Shown here one piece after another: positions 41,212-50,870 of a DNA stretch of 64,000 nt. Position 1 is the first letter of the stretch. Each line of letters begins with the position of its first letter. The notes beneath the pieces were generated by a model, which was given only the letters and a program-made list of their open reading frames with translations, ran no database searches and was not told the DNA's origin. Position numbers and translations under genes: made by a program. Origin of the DNA: RGIG8748 sp045544515 (GTDB taxonomy: Bacteria > Bacillota > Clostridia > UMGS1810); contig JAZPZD010000021.1 in the NCBI GenBank assembly GCA_045544515.1, positions 1-64,000 on the forward strand, read 5' to 3'.

Positions 41212-43296
41212 TCAAAGAATTGAAAAAGCAACTACAACTGATGCAAATACTATGGAAACCATAGACAAAAGTTTGATTAGTATATTTATCGCAGGACCCG
41301 ATGTGTCTTTGAACGGGTCGCCGACTGTATCTCCTACAACCGCAGCCTTGTGACAATCGGAGCCTTTGCCGCCGTGAACGCCGCTTTCTATATACTTTTT
41401 GGCGTTATCCCACGAGCCGCCGGAGTTTGACATAAACACCGCCAGAAGAAATCCCGAGGCAGTAGCTCCTGCAAGCATACCCACAACGCCGGTACAACCA
41501 AGGATAATACCCACAATCACAGGTACTATTACCGCAACTATTGTAGGTAGTATCATTTCCCTGAGGCTTGCCTTGGTGCAAAGGTCCACACAGCTTTCGT
41601 AGTCAGCATCCTGCTCGCCTGCCATAAGGCCTTTTATTTCTTTAAACTGACGGCGAACCTCTTTAACCACGCTTTGTGCAGCTCTTCCTACAGAATTCAT
41701 AGTCAGTGCTGCAAATACAAACGGCAGACACGCTCCTACAAAAAGGCCCGAGAGAACTGCCGGATTTGTAATACTTAAATCGGCTATTTTTTCTGCACCG
41801 CCGGGGATTGACTTTATCTTGTCTATATATGACGCCATAAGTGCCAGAGCAGTAAGTGCCGCAGAGCCTATGGCAAAGCCCTTGCCTGTGGCTGCGGTGG
41901 TGTTTCCAAGAGAATCCAGAGCATCGGTTCTTTCTCTCACGGTTTCTTCGAGATTTGCCATCTGTGCTATACCGCCTGCGTTATCTGCCACAGGGCCGTA
42001 TGCGTCAGTTGCAAGTGTTATACCAAGTGTTGAGAGCATTCCCACAGATGCAAGCGATATTCCGTATAGACCCATAGCGGGACTTGAGATACCGCCCGAT
42101 ACATAGTAGGATACAAGTATGCACACAACCACAATTATTATGGGAATGAGGGTGGATAGCATACCTACCGAAAGACCGCCTATTATTATCGTAGCAGTAC
42201 CTGTTTCCGATGTTGATGCTAACTTTTGTGTGGGCTTGTAGCTGTCGGAGGTGTAGTATTCTGTTGCCTGACCTATAAGCACACCCGATAGAAGTCCTGC
42301 AAGGATTGCAAAGCAGACAGATATGTTTCCTTTTCCGAGAATCATCGAAACAAGCGGATAGGACAAAACTGCAATAAGTATTGCAGAGAGGTTGGTTCCG
42401 CGGGAGAGTGCTTTGAGAAGTTGCTTTTGATTGGCATCTTCTTTTGTTTTTACAAAAAATGTTCCTATTATAGAACATATAACTCCAACAGAAGACAAAA
42501 TAAGAGGCAGTGCCATAGCATTTATCGAGCCGAGAGCCGATATACCCAACGCACAGGATGATATTACAGAGCCTACATATGACTCGTAGAGGTCTGCACC
42601 CATACCTGCTACATCGCCGACATTATCACCAACATTATCTGCAATAACGGCAGGGTTTCTGGGGTCATCCTCGGGGATGCCTGCTTCTACCTTGCCCACA
42701 AGGTCTGCACCTACATCTGCAGCCTTGGTAAATATACCGCCGCCAACTCTTGCAAAAAGTGCCATAGACGAAGCACCCATACCAAAGGTGAGCATTGCAG
42801 ATGTGATTTCCTGCGGCGAAAGTTTAAAGATAAATTTGAGTACAAAAAACCATAGTGATATATCTAATAGCCCCAGACCTACAACTGTAAATCCCATAAC
42901 ACTTCCTGCAGAAAAAGCAATTTTAAGTCCCGAATTGAGACTGTTTCTGCAGGCATTGGCTGTTCTTGCGTTTGAGGCGGTGGCAATCTTCATACCGACA
43001 AATCCCGACATTGCCGAGAAAAATCCGCCCGTAACAAAAGCAAATGGAACAAACGGTGTCAAAAGACGGGCAAATGCCATAATACCGAGAATTACAAACA
43101 TAACCGCGAAAAATACAAATACCACTCTGTACTGACGCTTGAGATATGCACCTGCACCTTTTCTGATAGAAAGAGATATTTTTTCCATAAGGGGTGTTCC
43201 CATGGGAAAAGCCAAAACTTTCTTTGCGGTAACAAGAGCAAAGCCGAGTGCAAAAACCGCACACACAAATGTCATAATCAAAAGAAGCTTATCCAT
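41212..43296 (-). CDS. hppA: Membrane-bound ion-pumping pyrophosphatase (K+-dependent type)
   Basis: 694 residues, about 16 membrane helices. Hydrolyses pyrophosphate to pump H+ and/or Na+. Substrate-site motifs ADVGADLVGKVE and DDPRNPAVIADNVGDNVGD are intact. The segment GNTTAATGKGFAIGS has alanine and threonine at the positions that distinguish K+-dependent enzymes from K+-independent ones (Lys). Whether it pumps Na+ or H+ cannot be fixed by eye. Uses a leader of about 60 bases with an 8-bp hairpin GATGCAAA/TTTGCATC (43325-43346). Confidence 0.96.
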   Translation of the reverse strand: MDKLLLIMTFVCAVFALGFALVTAKKVLAFPMGTPLMEKISLSIRKGAGAYLKRQYRVVFVFFAVMFVILGIMAFARLLTPFVPFAFVTGGFFSAMSGFVGMKIATASNARTANACRNSLNSGLKIAFSAGSVMGFTVVGLGLLDISLWFFVLKFIFKLSPQEITSAMLTFGMGASSMALFARVGGGIFTKAADVGADLVGKVEAGIPEDDPRNPAVIADNVGDNVGDVAGMGADLYESYVGSVISSCALGISALGSINAMALPLILSSVGVICSIIGTFFVKTKEDANQKQLLKALSRGTNLSAILIAVLSYPLVSMILGKGNISVCFAILAGLLSGVLIGQATEYYTSDSYKPTQKLASTSETGTATIIIGGLSVGMLSTLIPIIIVVVCILVSYYVSGGISSPAMGLYGISLASVGMLSTLGITLATDAYGPVADNAGGIAQMANLEETVRERTDALDSLGNTTAATGKGFAIGSAALTALALMASYIDKIKSIPGGAEKIADLSITNPAVLSGLFVGACLPFVFAALTMNSVGRAAQSVVKEVRRQFKEIKGLMAGEQDADYESCVDLCTKASLREMILPTIVAVIVPVIVGIILGCTGVVGMLAGATASGFLLAVFMSNSGGSWDNAKKYIESGVHGGKGSDCHKAAVVGDTVGDPFKDTSGPAINILIKLLSMVSIVFASVVVAFSIL

Positions 43297-43360
43297 ATGT
43301 ATTACCTCCGATTGATAACTTTTTGATGCAAAAATGTATTTGCATCATTTATAAAAAGAA

Positions 43361-43389
43361 ATTTTACCACTTTGGAATGCATTTTGCAA
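43361..43389 (-). promoter_or_regulatory. Promoter of hppA
   Basis: Minus strand: TTGCAA (43389-43384), 17-base spacer, TAAAAT (43366-43361). Confidence 0.65.
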
Positions 43390-43412
43390 TAGTTTTTCTA
43401 TAATTTCAACAC

Positions 43413-43507
43413 AAAAAATACACAAATTGTGTATTTTTTATATAAAATTGTGTAATTTTCCATAATTACAAAATTTCTGTTGCAACACAAGAGTGTTTTG
43501 TGATAAT
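43413..43507 (+). promoter_or_regulatory. Cluster of inverted repeats and promoter before the Ldh_2 gene
   Basis: Three symmetric sites share TTGTGT/ACACAA. (1) AAAAAATACACAA (43413-43425) / TTGTGTATTTTTT (43427-43439), perfect 13-bp arms. (2) AAATTGTGTAATT (43445-43457) / AATTACAAAATTT (43464-43476), 12 of 13. (3) CACAA (43486-43490) / TTGTG (43498-43502) inside the spacer of a TTGCAA (43480-43485), 16 bases, GATAAT (43502-43507) promoter. This arrangement looks like a multi-site operator; the regulator is unknown. Site 1 could also act as a weak terminator. Confidence 0.5.
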
Positions 43508-43547
43508 ATTAATTTATATATATTATACTCTATGGAGGTTTTAGAAA

Positions 43548-44678
43548 ATGGGCAATAACATCAGATATTCGTACGAAGAACTCAAAAAGTTTTGTACGGA
43601 TGCATTTTTGAAATTCGGGTTTGATAAAAAACAGTGTGAGATTATAGTAGATGTTCTTCTTACAAGTGACCTCTACGGAATAGAATCTCACGGTATGCAG
43701 AGACTTGTCCGCTACCACAAAGGTATCGAAAAGGGTCTTATCAAGGTTGGTGCTCAAAGCGAGATAGTTTTTGAAACACCTGTGTCTGCAGTTATCGAAG
43801 GAAACGACGGTATGGGACAGCTTTTGGGATATAAGGCTATGAACCTTGCTATCGAAAAAGCAAAGAAAACCGGTATGGCAATAGTAACTGTAAGAAATTC
43901 CAATCACTACGGTATAGCAGGCTACTATGCAAAGATGGCATGCAAAGAAGGTCTTATCGGTATGTCTATGACAAACTCCGAGGCAATTATGGTGCCCACA
44001 TTCGGCAGAAAGGCTATGCTTGGAAGTAACCCCATAGCAATAGCTATGCCTGCAGAGCCCTATGACTTCTTCTTTGATGCATCAACTACCGTTGTTACAC
44101 GAGGCAAGCTCGAAATATACAACAAGCTCTCCAAACCTCTTCCCGAAGGCTGGGCAAAGGATGCCACAGGCAAGGGTTCCTCCGAGGCAGGAACAGTTCT
44201 TAAAAACATCGTTGCCAAAGAGGGCGGCGGCATAATGCCTCTTGGCGGCGAAACCGAACAGTCAGGCAGCCACAAGGGTTACGGCTACGGAATGCTCTGT
44301 GAGATATTTACATCCATCTTGTCTATGGGTCTTACATCAAATCACACCCATATCGGCGGCAAGGGCGGAACATGTCACGGCTTTATTGCTATCGATCCCA
44401 AGGTGTTTGGCGATGCTGCTGCAATAAAAGAGCACCTCTCCACACTTCTTACAGAACTTCGTGAGTCCCCCAAGGCAGAGGGTGCAGAGCGTATCTATAC
44501 CCACGGCGAAAAAGAAGTCATTGCCTATGAGGACAGACTCAAAAACGGCATAGATGTCAATATCAATACTGTTGCCGAAATGGTTGACCTTTGCAACTAT
44601 CTCGAAATGGATGTCAAAGAATACCTCGGCGAAGAAGCGGCAGACCTCGTGCTTCGTCAGAGCTCTTACGATATGTAA
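43548..44678 (+). CDS. Ldh_2-family (malate/L-lactate/ureidoglycolate-like) dehydrogenase
   Basis: 376 residues. NAD(P)-dependent oxidoreductase of the unusual non-Rossmann Ldh_2 fold: GIESHGMQRLVRY near 45-57 (catalytic His), NSNHYGIAGYYA near 117-128, and GSNPIAIAMPA near 163-173. Family members reduce or oxidise small 2-oxo/2-hydroxy acids (malate, sulfolactate, ureidoglycolate, 2,3-diketogulonate). Which one cannot be told. Followed by queG 2 bases later. Upstream operator-like repeats suggest tight regulation. Confidence 0.87.
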   Translation: MGNNIRYSYEELKKFCTDAFLKFGFDKKQCEIIVDVLLTSDLYGIESHGMQRLVRYHKGIEKGLIKVGAQSEIVFETPVSAVIEGNDGMGQLLGYKAMNLAIEKAKKTGMAIVTVRNSNHYGIAGYYAKMACKEGLIGMSMTNSEAIMVPTFGRKAMLGSNPIAIAMPAEPYDFFFDASTTVVTRGKLEIYNKLSKPLPEGWAKDATGKGSSEAGTVLKNIVAKEGGGIMPLGGETEQSGSHKGYGYGMLCEIFTSILSMGLTSNHTHIGGKGGTCHGFIAIDPKVFGDAAAIKEHLSTLLTELRESPKAEGAERIYTHGEKEVIAYEDRLKNGIDVNINTVAEMVDLCNYLEMDVKEYLGEEAADLVLRQSSYDM

Positions 44679-44680
44679 TT

Positions 44681-45463
44681 ATGACTTTAACTGATGCGTT
44701 CTCCAAGCATAACATAGATGAGTTTGCCGTATGCGATGCCACTGCCTTTAACGATGCAACGGGCAAAAACTACAAAGAGTGTATTGTGGCACTTTTTCCG
44801 TATTACTGCGGATATATAGAAGACAGCAACATAAGCATATACGCCCACGGCAAAGACTATCATATTGTAATTAAAGAAATTCTTCTGGGCGTTGCCGCGG
44901 ATTTGGAATTAGAGGATTTTGACATACACTCGGATATCGGCCCCGAAATAGAAAGACAGCTGGCAACACAAGCCGGACTGTGCTTTGTGGGTAAAAACGG
45001 TATGTGCATAAATTCAAAATACGGCTCGTACTTTTTTATAGGTTATATAGCCTGCAATGCCGATTTTGAAATATCACAGCGGGACATCGGGTCTTGCATT
45101 AACTGCGGCAAATGTATAGACGCCTGCCCCGGCAGAGCTCTGGGCGACAGGTTTATTCCTGACAGATGTCTTTCGGCAATCACACAAAAAAAGGGTAATC
45201 TTACCTCTTGGGAGGAGATCCTTATAAAAGAAAACGGATATGTATTTGGCTGCGATATATGCCAGAGAGTATGTCCGCATAACGAAAATGCACAAAAAAC
45301 TCCGATAGACAACTTTGTTAAAAACAGGGTAACCACTCTTTGCCTTGAGGATATACAATCTCTTACAAACAAAGAATTCAGGGCAAAGTATGGCGACAGA
45401 GCATTTTCTTGGAGAGGCAAGGCGGTTTTAGAGAGAAACCTGAAAATACTAAAAGAAAAATAA
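44681..45463 (+). CDS. queG: Epoxyqueuosine reductase-like protein (short form)
   Basis: 260 residues. Two ferredoxin-type [4Fe-4S] motifs, CINCGKCIDACP near 138-149 and CDICQRVCPHN near 193-203, and the QueG-like N-terminal fold. QueG reduces epoxyqueuosine to queuosine in tRNA with cobalamin. Full QueG is about 370-380 residues; the N-terminal segment and the C-terminal HEAT-like region are shortened here, so it may be a related reductase. Start chosen at ATG 44681; longer in-frame starts lie in the upstream gene. Tgt, the queuosine insertion enzyme, is also in this window at 62255-63385. Confidence 0.72.
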   Translation: MTLTDAFSKHNIDEFAVCDATAFNDATGKNYKECIVALFPYYCGYIEDSNISIYAHGKDYHIVIKEILLGVAADLELEDFDIHSDIGPEIERQLATQAGLCFVGKNGMCINSKYGSYFFIGYIACNADFEISQRDIGSCINCGKCIDACPGRALGDRFIPDRCLSAITQKKGNLTSWEEILIKENGYVFGCDICQRVCPHNENAQKTPIDNFVKNRVTTLCLEDIQSLTNKEFRAKYGDRAFSWRGKAVLERNLKILKEK

Positions 45464-45470
45464 TTTGTAC

Positions 45471-45510
45471 TGCGATGCAAAAAAAGACTTTTTGCATCGC
45501 AATTTTTTTT
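45471..45510 (+). terminator. Terminator after queG
   Basis: TGCGATGCAAAAA (45471-45483) with TTTTTGCATCGCA (45489-45501), 5-base loop, then nine T. The T-run merges into the -35 of the aro promoter. Confidence 0.93.
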
Positions 45511-45537
45511 GACAAATACATATAAGTGTTGTATAAT
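45509..45537 (+). promoter_or_regulatory. Consensus promoter of the shikimate operon
   Basis: TTGACA (45509-45514), 17-base spacer, TATAAT (45532-45537). Exact consensus with a leader of about 30 bases; too short for a T-box or attenuator. Confidence 0.85.
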
Positions 45538-45571
45538 ATAAGTTATATTTTGGATTAAAGAGGGGAAGAAA

Positions 45572-46612
45572 ATGACAATAAATGTTAAAACATCGCACTC
45601 CTGCTATGATATCATAATAGAAAACGGTGCTTTTGAAAAATTGTATAATTATACAGAGGAGCTTACACACGGCAAGAAGATTTTTGCCGTTACCGATGAC
45701 AATGTGGATTTAATCTACGGCAAAAAGTTAGAGGATATGTTTTGCTCCTGCGAATTTAAAAAGATTGTTCTTCCCCATGGCGAAACTACCAAGTGCACAA
45801 AGTATCTTAATTTACTCTACAGCGAGATGGCAAAATTCGAAATAAGCCGCTCGGATATTGTAATTGCTTTTGGCGGAGGAGTAATAGGCGATCTTACTGG
45901 CTTTGCTGCAGCCACCTTTTTAAGAGGTGTTAAGTTTATCGGTGTTCCCACAACACTTTTGTCTCAAGTGGATAGCTCGGTTGGGGGGAAGGTTGCGATA
46001 GATTTGCCCGAGGGCAAAAATCTGGTTGGCAGCTTCTATCCGCCGTCCAAGGTCATTATAGACCCCCTTATGCTAAACACTCTTCCAAAGAGGGTGTTTA
46101 ATGACGGTATGGCAGAGGTCATAAAGTATGGAGCAATCCGCAGCAGAGAACTTTTTGAAACCTTAAACGGCGATATAGATAATAAGCTCGAAGAGATTAT
46201 ACATACCTGTGTCGATATCAAAAGGCAGATTGTTGAAAACGATGAGTTTGACACAGGCGAAAGAATGATATTAAACTTTGGCCACACATTCGGTCACGCT
46301 GTGGAAAAGCTTGGCTCATACACCGAGTATACTCATGGCGAGGGCGTTGCCATGGGGATGTTGAGGATTACCCAAAAGAGCGAAAAGATGGGCATAACCA
46401 AGGCGGGAACCGCAGAAAAACTGCGAAAAGTTCTCATCAAATACAACCTAGTCTTTGATGATTACACCTTTGACAGAGATAAAGCAAAAGATGTAATAAT
46501 GATAGACAAAAAAAGCTCAAAGGATACCATTAACTATATAATGCTTAAAGAAATCGGCTCGTGTTTAATAAGAGAAATACCCAAGACGGATGAATTTCTT
46601 TTGGAGGACTAA
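45572..46612 (+). CDS. aroB: 3-dehydroquinate synthase
   Basis: 346 residues. NAD/Zn enzyme converting DAHP to 3-dehydroquinate. GGGVIGDLTGFAAATFLRG near 101-119, PTTLLSQVDSSVGGK and the zinc histidines in NFGHTFGHA are intact. First of seven aro genes; DAHP synthase is not in the window. Confidence 0.97.
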   Translation: MTINVKTSHSCYDIIIENGAFEKLYNYTEELTHGKKIFAVTDDNVDLIYGKKLEDMFCSCEFKKIVLPHGETTKCTKYLNLLYSEMAKFEISRSDIVIAFGGGVIGDLTGFAAATFLRGVKFIGVPTTLLSQVDSSVGGKVAIDLPEGKNLVGSFYPPSKVIIDPLMLNTLPKRVFNDGMAEVIKYGAIRSRELFETLNGDIDNKLEEIIHTCVDIKRQIVENDEFDTGERMILNFGHTFGHAVEKLGSYTEYTHGEGVAMGMLRITQKSEKMGITKAGTAEKLRKVLIKYNLVFDDYTFDRDKAKDVIMIDKKSSKDTINYIMLKEIGSCLIREIPKTDEFLLED

Positions 46613-47881
46613 ATGGATACTCTTACAATACAAAAAACAGGCGTGAGTACAAATTCAAAAATATTCATACCCTCGTCTAAATCATACATACACAGGTATC
46701 TGTTGTCTGCACTTCTTGCAGACGGAGAGAGCGTTATAGAAAATGTAAGCTTTTCCAAGGATATAGATGCGACTCTTTCCTGCATCAGAAATCTCGGTGC
46801 TTTAGTTTTTGCAGATGGCAGTACCATTCGTATAAAAGGCGGCATCAGAAGATTAAAAGAGGTATCTCTCTATTGCAATGAGTCTGCATCTACATTAAGG
46901 TTTGTAATACCCATAGCCACACTTTTTGCAGACAGTATAGAATACACAGGGGCAAAGAGCCTTTTGGAAAGGCCCCTCGGTGTGTATTTTGATATTTTCA
47001 GAAAAAGCCAGATGCCCTTTGAATTTGAAAAAGGCAAATTTTTAAGATTAAGCGGGGCATTCAGCAGCAGAGAATATGTAATAGACGGCTCGGTCAGCTC
47101 GCAGTTTGTAACGGGACTGTTGTTTACACTGCCTGCAATGGATTTTGATTCCGTTATTGTAATAGACGGCAAACTGGAGTCAAAACCGTATGTTGATATC
47201 ACACTTGAGGTACTTAAAAATTCCGGCATCGAAATTGTCAATAACGATTACAAATCATTTGAAATAAAAGGCTCGCAGAAGTATAAATCAGGCAGATTTT
47301 TTGCTCAAGGCGATTATTCGCAGGCGGCTTTTTTCCTTGCGGCAGGATGCTTTGCCGGAGGTATAGAGTGTATCAATATGGAACATATGTCCCTGCAAGG
47401 CGACAAGGCAATAGTAGATATTCTTAAAAAAATGGGTGCCGTAATTTGCGACACACCAAATGGCTTTAGGATAGAAAAATCCGCCCTCAAAGCCATAGGG
47501 GAGATAGATGCAACCGACTTTCCCGATATAGTGCCCATTCTTTCGGTGGTGTGCTCGGTTGCCGATGGAACGACGGTAATCAAAGGCATAGAAAGATTAA
47601 GGATAAAAGAGTGTGACAGAGTTTTGGCAACGGTTGATGTCCTTACAAAGCTCGGAGCAGATATCAAAGAAGAACAAAATGCTATTGTAATAAACGGCAA
47701 GCCTATGCTAAAAGGCGGCACAGTATCGAGCTACAATGACCACCGTATAGCTATGAGTGCATCTGTTGCCGCACTTATGTGCGAAGAGGCTGTTACAATA
47801 GAAAATCCTATGAGTATAAACAAGTCATATCCCAAATTCTATGACGATTTGCATAGTACGGGAACGGTTAAATATGTATAA
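46613..47881 (+). CDS. aroA: 3-phosphoshikimate 1-carboxyvinyltransferase (EPSP synthase)
   Basis: 422 residues. SKSYIHRYLLSALL near 22-35 and ASTLRFVIP near 91-99 at the N-terminus, DGSVSSQFVTGLL in the middle, and NDHRIAMSASVA near the end define EPSP synthase. In the glyphosate-binding segment of typical enzymes (NAGTA/GNAGTAMRP) this protein reads NESASTLRF, as in class II-like Gram-positive forms. ATG is immediately after the aroB stop. Confidence 0.95.
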   Translation: MDTLTIQKTGVSTNSKIFIPSSKSYIHRYLLSALLADGESVIENVSFSKDIDATLSCIRNLGALVFADGSTIRIKGGIRRLKEVSLYCNESASTLRFVIPIATLFADSIEYTGAKSLLERPLGVYFDIFRKSQMPFEFEKGKFLRLSGAFSSREYVIDGSVSSQFVTGLLFTLPAMDFDSVIVIDGKLESKPYVDITLEVLKNSGIEIVNNDYKSFEIKGSQKYKSGRFFAQGDYSQAAFFLAAGCFAGGIECINMEHMSLQGDKAIVDILKKMGAVICDTPNGFRIEKSALKAIGEIDATDFPDIVPILSVVCSVADGTTVIKGIERLRIKECDRVLATVDVLTKLGADIKEEQNAIVINGKPMLKGGTVSSYNDHRIAMSASVAALMCEEAVTIENPMSINKSYPKFYDDLHSTGTVKYV

Positions 47882-47896
47882 AAGGACTGATGAAAA

Positions 47897-48973
47897 ATGA
47901 GTGCAGTATGGGGAAACAAGATAAAGTTTACTATATTTGGTGAGTCGCACGGCAACGCCATAGGCGGCGTGTTAGACGGTATCAAGGCAGGTACAAAAAT
48001 AGACTTTGACAAAATAGATTTCGAACTAAAACGCCGAAACCACAGAGCCTTTTATTCTACCGCACGAGATGAAAAGGACGCCTACGAAATCCTCTCGGGT
48101 GTAAAAGACGGTGTGGCGACAGGCTCGCCAATAGGCTTTATGATACGAAATAATGACCAGCATTCCGGTGACTACATAGACTTAAACACCATACCAAGAC
48201 CGGGGCACGCTGACTACGCTGCCTGCGTAAAGCACAACGGCTTTAATGATTACAGGGGAGGCGGACATTTTTCCGGAAGAATAACCGCACCTCTCACCTT
48301 TGCAGGAGCACTGGCAAGACAAATCCTTGAAAAAGACGGCATCAAGATAGTGTCGCACATATATTCTATCGGCAATGTAAAGAGTGAGAGCATTTTGGAT
48401 AGTCCCCTTTGCGATGAAGAAATCGCAAGTCTTCACAATATGGAATTTCCTGTTTTAAATGCTGATGCGGCAAAGCAGATGGAAGAAGAAATAAAAAAAT
48501 GCAAGCAAGACTGCAACAGCATAGGCGGAATTATAGAGTGTGCCATATATGGTATGAGGGCAGGAGTAGGCTCGCCGTTTTTCGATTCGGTGGAGAGCAA
48601 CATTTCGCATATGATGTTTTCTATCCCTGCGGTTAAGGGCATAGAATTTGGCAGAGGCTTTGGGATATCTTCTATGACAGGCTTTGATGCCAATGACAAT
48701 TACGAAATAAAAGACGGCAAGGTTGTCTCTCTTTCCAATAACAACGGCGGTATAACAGGCGGTATTACCAACGGTATGCCGATAGTGTTTAGGATTGCAA
48801 TAAAGCCAACCCCGTCGATATTCAAAGCACAGAAAACCGTAAACTTAAAAACCATGACAAACGAAGAGATAACCTTAAAGGGCAGACACGATGCATGCAT
48901 AGTGCCAAGAGCATGTGCTGCTGCAGAGGCAGGTGCAGCACTTTGCCTGCTTGATTTATTGGAGAGTGAATAA
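47897..48973 (+). CDS. aroC: Chorismate synthase
   Basis: 358 residues. FMN-dependent. GESHGNAIGGVLDG near the N-terminus, RPGHADYAACVKH, and RYGGG-like YRGGGHFSGRIT are the family signatures. Makes chorismate from EPSP. 15 bases after aroA. Confidence 0.97.
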   Translation: MSAVWGNKIKFTIFGESHGNAIGGVLDGIKAGTKIDFDKIDFELKRRNHRAFYSTARDEKDAYEILSGVKDGVATGSPIGFMIRNNDQHSGDYIDLNTIPRPGHADYAACVKHNGFNDYRGGGHFSGRITAPLTFAGALARQILEKDGIKIVSHIYSIGNVKSESILDSPLCDEEIASLHNMEFPVLNADAAKQMEEEIKKCKQDCNSIGGIIECAIYGMRAGVGSPFFDSVESNISHMMFSIPAVKGIEFGRGFGISSMTGFDANDNYEIKDGKVVSLSNNNGGITGGITNGMPIVFRIAIKPTPSIFKAQKTVNLKTMTNEEITLKGRHDACIVPRACAAAEAGAALCLLDLLESE

Positions 48974-48974
48974 G

Positions 48975-50078
48975 ATGTATGATATTAATGAAATACGAAA
49001 AGAAATAGATGAAATAGACGAAAACCTTACTCGCCTTTTTGAACGCAGAATGGAAGTGTCCGCATCCGTTGCAGCATACAAAAAGGAAAACGGACTTCCT
49101 ACACTTGATCCTCAAAGGGAAAAAGAGGTAATCTTAAAGGCGTGCCAGAGATTAAATGACAAGAAATTTGTCCCCTATACCGAAAAGCTCTATAACTGTC
49201 TTATGGATTTGTCCAAGGATTATCAGAAGAGCCTCAACAATACCGAAATAGACATAGGTTTTCAGGGGATAAAGGGGAGCTTTTCTCACGAGGCGTGCCT
49301 GTGGTATATGCAGCACAGCGAAAACGGATACAACTACAATGTCAAATCCTACGAAACCTTTGACAAGCTCTGCCTTGCACTGTTAAATGACGAGATTTCC
49401 CAGGCGGTGATACCTTTTGAAAATTCTTCTACAGGTGCAGTAACCGATGTGTATGATTTGCTAATCAGCTATGATTATCACATAGTCGGCGAAATCTGTG
49501 TTCGGGTAAACCACAACCTTATGGCAAAAGATGGCGTTAAGATAGATGATATAAAGGAAGTCTATTCGCATCCGCAGGCGTTTATGCAGTCCAAGGAATT
49601 TTTAGACAAGTTTTCTTTTAAACAGATACCATACAAAAACACCGCAATAAGTGCAGAGTTTGTGGCATCTTCGGACAGGTGTGATATCGGATGTATTGCA
49701 AGCGAAAAGGCGGCAATGCTCTACGGACTTAAAGTACTCCACCACAACATCAACTACAACAAAAACAACTATACCAAGTTTATAGTACTGTCCAAAAATC
49801 CTGTGTACACTAGCGACAATGACAAGATAAGCATAATAACACGGCTTGATAATACCCCGGGTCAGCTTTATAATCTTACCAAGATGTTTTCGGAGAGAAA
49901 AATCAATATGGTCAAAATCGAGTCCCGACCCGATATAAATAACCCCTTTGAATATGTGTTTTTTATAGATATCATAGGCAATATCGATGACGAAAACATA
50001 CGCAGTGCATTAGACGAAATACGAAAAAATGACAAAGCCTTTAAATATCTGGGTAATTACAAAAAATATGAATTTTAG
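48975..50078 (+). CDS. pheA: Bifunctional chorismate mutase/prephenate dehydratase
   Basis: 367 residues, P-protein. AroQ-type chorismate mutase at residues 1-90 (IDENLTRLFERRMEVSASVA), prephenate dehydratase about 95-270 (GIKGSFSHEA, IPFENSSTGAV, YSHPQAFMQ) and a C-terminal ACT domain (LDNTPGQLYNLTKMFSERKI; ESRP) for feedback by phenylalanine. ATG 48975 is 1 base after the aroC stop. This gives phenylpyruvate; no tyrA is nearby. Confidence 0.96.
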   Translation: MYDINEIRKEIDEIDENLTRLFERRMEVSASVAAYKKENGLPTLDPQREKEVILKACQRLNDKKFVPYTEKLYNCLMDLSKDYQKSLNNTEIDIGFQGIKGSFSHEACLWYMQHSENGYNYNVKSYETFDKLCLALLNDEISQAVIPFENSSTGAVTDVYDLLISYDYHIVGEICVRVNHNLMAKDGVKIDDIKEVYSHPQAFMQSKEFLDKFSFKQIPYKNTAISAEFVASSDRCDIGCIASEKAAMLYGLKVLHHNINYNKNNYTKFIVLSKNPVYTSDNDKISIITRLDNTPGQLYNLTKMFSERKINMVKIESRPDINNPFEYVFFIDIIGNIDDENIRSALDEIRKNDKAFKYLGNYKKYEF

Positions 50079-50086
50079 GTGGTTTT

Positions 50087-50869
50087 ATGAATAGTTTTGC
50101 ACTCATAGGCGAAAGATTAGGACACTCATATTCCAAAATCATACACGAGAGGTTTTTTTCTCTTTCGGGCAAAGACGGCCTTTCGTATGAGCTTATAGAA
50201 ATACCGAGGCAAAATCTCAAAAGCGAATTTAATCGGATATCCAAAGAGTATCGCGGTATAAATGTGACAATCCCGTACAAGACGGAAATTATGCAGTATC
50301 TTTCGGATGTGTCTTCGGAGGCAAAAAGGATTGGTGCAGTAAATACCGTAAGCTTTGAAGATGACGCTGCAGTGGGTTACAACACCGATTACTACGGATT
50401 TAAACACAGTCTTGACACTTTTGGCATCGGCATAAAAGACAAAAAAGTGATAATTCTGGGAACCGGCGGAGCATCAAAGGCGGCACTTTGTGTATGTAAG
50501 GATTTGGGTGCATCGGATATCACCTTTGTATCGACAAAGCCCAAGAGCGATTTTAATTACAGGGTAATTTCCTATAGCGACAAAGTGCAAGGCGATGTCC
50601 TTATCAACTGCACACCTGTGGGTATGTATCCAAATACGGACAAATCCCCACTGGACAAATTGGATACCTCTTTTGAGGCGGTTGTAGATATGATATACAA
50701 TCCATCGGTTACCGTGCTTATGAATATGGCACTGTCAAACGGTGCAAAAGCGGTAAACGGACTTATGATGCTCGTATCTCAAGCGGTATATGCCCAGGCA
50801 CTATGGAATGGGCAAGAGGTAAACGGAGACATAATAGATAAGATATTTAATGAATTAAGGGAGCAGTAA
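50087..50869 (+). CDS. aroE: Shikimate dehydrogenase
   Basis: 260 residues. LIGERLGHSYSKIIHE at the N-terminus, NVTIPYKTEI (catalytic Lys) near 65-74, NTDYYGF near 100, and NAD(P) motif GTGGASKAAL near 125-134. Reduces 3-dehydroshikimate. Eight bases after pheA. Confidence 0.96.
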   Translation: MNSFALIGERLGHSYSKIIHERFFSLSGKDGLSYELIEIPRQNLKSEFNRISKEYRGINVTIPYKTEIMQYLSDVSSEAKRIGAVNTVSFEDDAAVGYNTDYYGFKHSLDTFGIGIKDKKVIILGTGGASKAALCVCKDLGASDITFVSTKPKSDFNYRVISYSDKVQGDVLINCTPVGMYPNTDKSPLDKLDTSFEAVVDMIYNPSVTVLMNMALSNGAKAVNGLMMLVSQAVYAQALWNGQEVNGDIIDKIFNELREQ

Positions 50870-50870
50870 T

